Origin: JACRJW01 sp964359095
Lineage (GTDB): Bacteria; Patescibacteriota; Patescibacteriia; UBA9934; GWF2-40-263
Length of the DNA stretch: 7,757 bases
Direction: 5' to 3'
Assembly (NCBI GenBank): GCA_964359095.1
Contig: CAYHRJ010000044.1
Span: forward strand, 1 to 7,757
Shown: positions 5,762 to 7,757 of the stretch, in pieces
Layout: each line of letters starts with the position of its first letter
Numbering within the stretch: the stretch's first letter is position 1
Notes under the pieces: model-generated
What the model saw: the letters and a program-made list of their open reading frames with translations, nothing else
What the model was told of the DNA's origin: nothing
Database searches by the model: none
Translations under genes and position numbers: made by a program

Positions 5762-5786
5762 ACCCAGACTGAAGTCTGGGTCTACC
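5762..5786. repeat. Small palindromic repeat, copy 3 (inverted)
   Basis: ACCCAGACT (5762-5770), loop GA, AGTCTGGGT (5773-5781), then CTACC. Read on the minus strand it equals copy 2 except at two stem positions, G to A and its partner C to T, which keep the 9-bp stem intact. With copy 2 it forms an inverted pair between two convergent genes, as in REP/BIME-type intergenic elements. The rest of 5679-5803 holds nothing else I can identify. Confidence 0.85.
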
Positions 5787-5803
5787 AAGTGTCGCGCCGT
5801 TGC

Positions 5804-7757
5804 TCAGGACTGGAAGATTACCGGATCCACTACAGCTTTCTCTGCTGCCTCTCTCACGATCGCATTGTTTCCATCCAACACGTCCGCGTTCGCTCTTAAG
5901 TATCCACCGAGTTGCTCGGTGAGAAATTTTGCTTCTGCAGACTCACCATGTCTTCCAGCATTCAGCTCCTTGATCGCCTCGTTCATAAGGTAGACTGGAC
6001 CAGCAATTTGCATTTCTTGTTGTAAGACATAGTTTCCAGCAACCAGATCTTGCCAGTTGCCTACGAGCATGTTTTTGGCGCGAGACTCGAGAACAGGCTT
6101 CGCATTTGTGATGAGTTGATCCAAGTCAAATTGTGGTTTGCCGTCTTNNNNNNNNNNNNNNNNNNNNNNNNNNNNNNNNNNNNNNNNNNNNNNNNNNNNN
6201 NNNNNNNNNNNNNNNNNNNNNNNNNNNNNNNNNNNNNNNNNNNNNNNGCGTCGGTCATGGCTAGAAGGTCATCAGAAGGATTGAGAGGGAATGATTCGAT
6301 TTGAAAACTGTCGCCGATATTGATTAGTTTCAATCTGCCATCTGCCAATTCGTGCGGTACTTCCGTTGCCACATCTTTCTCTACAGCTACTACGTCAGCC
6401 TCTGTGTCTGGTTCACTCGCAACTTCTGGTTGACTCGCAACTTCTGGAGCAGGAGCCGCTGCTGCTGCTGTGCTGCCATGTTCATACGTAAACCCTTGTG
6501 CACGGGCTTCGTCTAGTGAAAACGTATTACCGGACTCTGTGTCCAAGAAGCCGATCACCACATGTCCATCTGTCTCATGAGCGATGACCGCGATGCGGCC
6601 GATCGCCTCGGTGGCAAGTCGTGTGTCTCCACCACCACGGACGATGCCAGTTTCGCGGCAAGCATCGAGCGCCGCTTTCGCGCTCATTCCCTGGCGCTGC
6701 AGAATCTCAATGATCCCGTCGCCTTTTTGTACGGTGGCGAGTTTGACGAGTGCCTCTGGATATTCAATGGCTGTTCCTGGTTCAGAAACTCCAGGTCCTC
6801 CTGGCTGACCTGGCGTATGGTCAGGCGTTCCTGCTGGATGTGTATGACCTGGTTCATGATCAGGCGCTCCATCAGGGTGAGCGTCACTTGCTCCTCCCGG
6901 CGCAGTTGGAGGAGTTTCTGGCGCACCAATCACCGTATCGCTCGTCATGCCAAACAGCGAACCAAGTCGTTCCCATGGAGCCTTCATGTTGTCGATCGTA
7001 AACTGAGAAGCACTTTTTTCTTCCCACGCCTTGAGACTCGCCTCGATCATGCCAGATACACCTTCTTCTTGCAGTATTTCGTTGATTGCCAAATCAGACA
7101 TTCCAACGGCGAGTAACACATTGGATGCACCTTGGACAACATTGATCATCTTACCAGCCCGAGTTTCAGCGCCTCCACCAACGAGTTTATGAGCCGTTTC
7201 GGTAAAGCCTTTCATGATCCATTCATTGAATTGACCACCAGTGCGTTTCCCTTCCTTTCGTTCTTTGGCAACGCTAACGTAGCGTTGCTTGAGAGACAGC
7301 ACTCCATAGGCTCCAGCACGCAAGGCTAGAAAACCAGATGCCACCAAAACCGTGTTGACTGCCTGTTTGAGTACTTCAGCGTTTTTGATCCGCGTCTGGA
7401 TGGCTTCATCTAGCAGAACCGCAATTTTTTTATCGCGATTCGCACGAAGAGCTGTTTCCTCTGACTCGTACGTCTCAACAGTGTCTTTGAGTTTTTGAAG
7501 CAACTCAGCCTTCTTTTCTTTTGTGAGGAACTTAGAAGCATTGATGGTTTCTTCAAGTTTGGCTTTCTTGGCGATGAATGCATCACCCCCTCGCGCTCCA
7601 CCAAGCTCTGCTTCTTTTGCTTTGAGTGCCTCCTTTATGCGCGAACGTTCCTGTGACGTAAAGTATTTTTGCGTCAACCACTCTGGAAGATCCGCAACGA
7701 TTTTAATGCCTGTGTAACTTGCGACCACGCTCATCAGCCCTGCAGCAATACTCTTGC
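5804..7757 (-). CDS. Large unrecognised membrane-anchored protein (5' end outside window, interrupted by N gap)
   Basis: I do not recognise this gene. The frame is open to the right edge (KSIAAGL precedes the first internal Met at 7734), so the true start is probably outside. Numbering from that Met: the apolar stretch before and through residues 1-16 may be a membrane segment. A charged, Lys/Glu-rich probable coiled coil spans about 25-123, and a second apolar stretch lies at 124-148. A Pro/His/Gly linker with PDHEPGH/PDHTPGQ repeats follows (271-320). A small domain at 325-417 contains KLATVQKGDGIIEILQRQG, faintly LysM-like. An Ala/Pro/Glu/Val linker lies at 420-460. After the gap the frame changes; the real C-terminus is DGKPQFDLDQL...DPVIFQS, ending at TGA 5804-5806. 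A structural or cell-envelope role is a guess from composition. Confidence 0.75.
6148..6247. other. Assembly gap of 100 N
   Basis: Exactly 100 unknown bases, the conventional size for a scaffold gap of unknown length. The coding frames on its two sides differ. They join only if the true missing length leaves remainder 2 on division by 3. Confidence 0.97.

Noticed and set aside
5661..5786. CRISPR array
   Set aside because: The three repeats are short and palindromic, change orientation and have unequal spacing, with no cas gene in the window.
6061..6147. C-terminal reading TANHNLTWINSSQ... obtained by translating straight through the N run
   Set aside because: The gap length is arbitrary. 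The other frame, ending at 5804, gives a long acidic/helical sequence consistent with the upstream half, so this short tail is an artefact.
6562..7116. Plus-strand open frame of 184 residues opposite the large gene
   Set aside because: It is Arg/Ser/Cys/Trp-rich with no recognisable motif and lies antisense to a well-formed coding frame, so it is a shadow.

Overview
The window looks like chromosomal DNA of an uncultivated bacterium. It holds housekeeping genes for tRNA amidation and thymidylate supply, short spacers filled with simple repeats or palindromes, and almost no recognisable Shine-Dalgarno sequences. The RibD-like form of the dihydrofolate reductase, the divergent thymidylate synthase and the 100-N scaffold gap would suit a draft metagenome-assembled genome of the Patescibacteria/CPR type. 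That assignment is an inference from gene style, not from a marker I can prove. There is no rRNA, tRNA, CRISPR array, transposase or phage structural gene in view.

Layout, left to right. 1-1475 (minus): gatB, running off the left edge and lacking only its C-terminal tail. 1487-1542: a perfect-armed palindrome. 1570-2319 and 2410-3279 (both minus): two paralogous multi-pass membrane proteins. 3332-4045 (minus): a thymidylate-kinase-like P-loop kinase. 4046-4217: a divergent promoter region with a pyrimidine-only heptamer repeat. 4218-5057 (plus): a thymidylate-synthase-family protein with several altered active-site residues. 5063-5138: a second palindrome. 5145-5678 (plus): a DHFR/RibD-type reductase. 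5661-5786: three copies of a small palindromic repeat between convergent genes. 5804-7757 (minus): a large unrecognised protein, interrupted by the gap and open at the right edge.

How the genes fit together. The synthase uses methylene-tetrahydrofolate and releases dihydrofolate. The reductase can regenerate tetrahydrofolate, and the kinase phosphorylates the dTMP (or a related deoxynucleotide). These three genes form a compact nucleotide module transcribed divergently from one short promoter region. gatB supplies the amidotransferase needed for Gln-tRNA and/or Asn-tRNA when the matching synthetase is absent. The membrane pair and the large protein have no assigned role.

The most notable points are as follows. 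The synthase has Asp where classical thymidylate synthases have the Asn that selects dUMP. Three genes have pyrimidine-rich repeats ending directly at CCT-ATG, and two more start 6-11 nt after a large hairpin. One simple-repeat element occurs both between genes and, in frame, inside the reductase. A small palindromic repeat shows a compensatory stem change and supplies the reductase stop codon.
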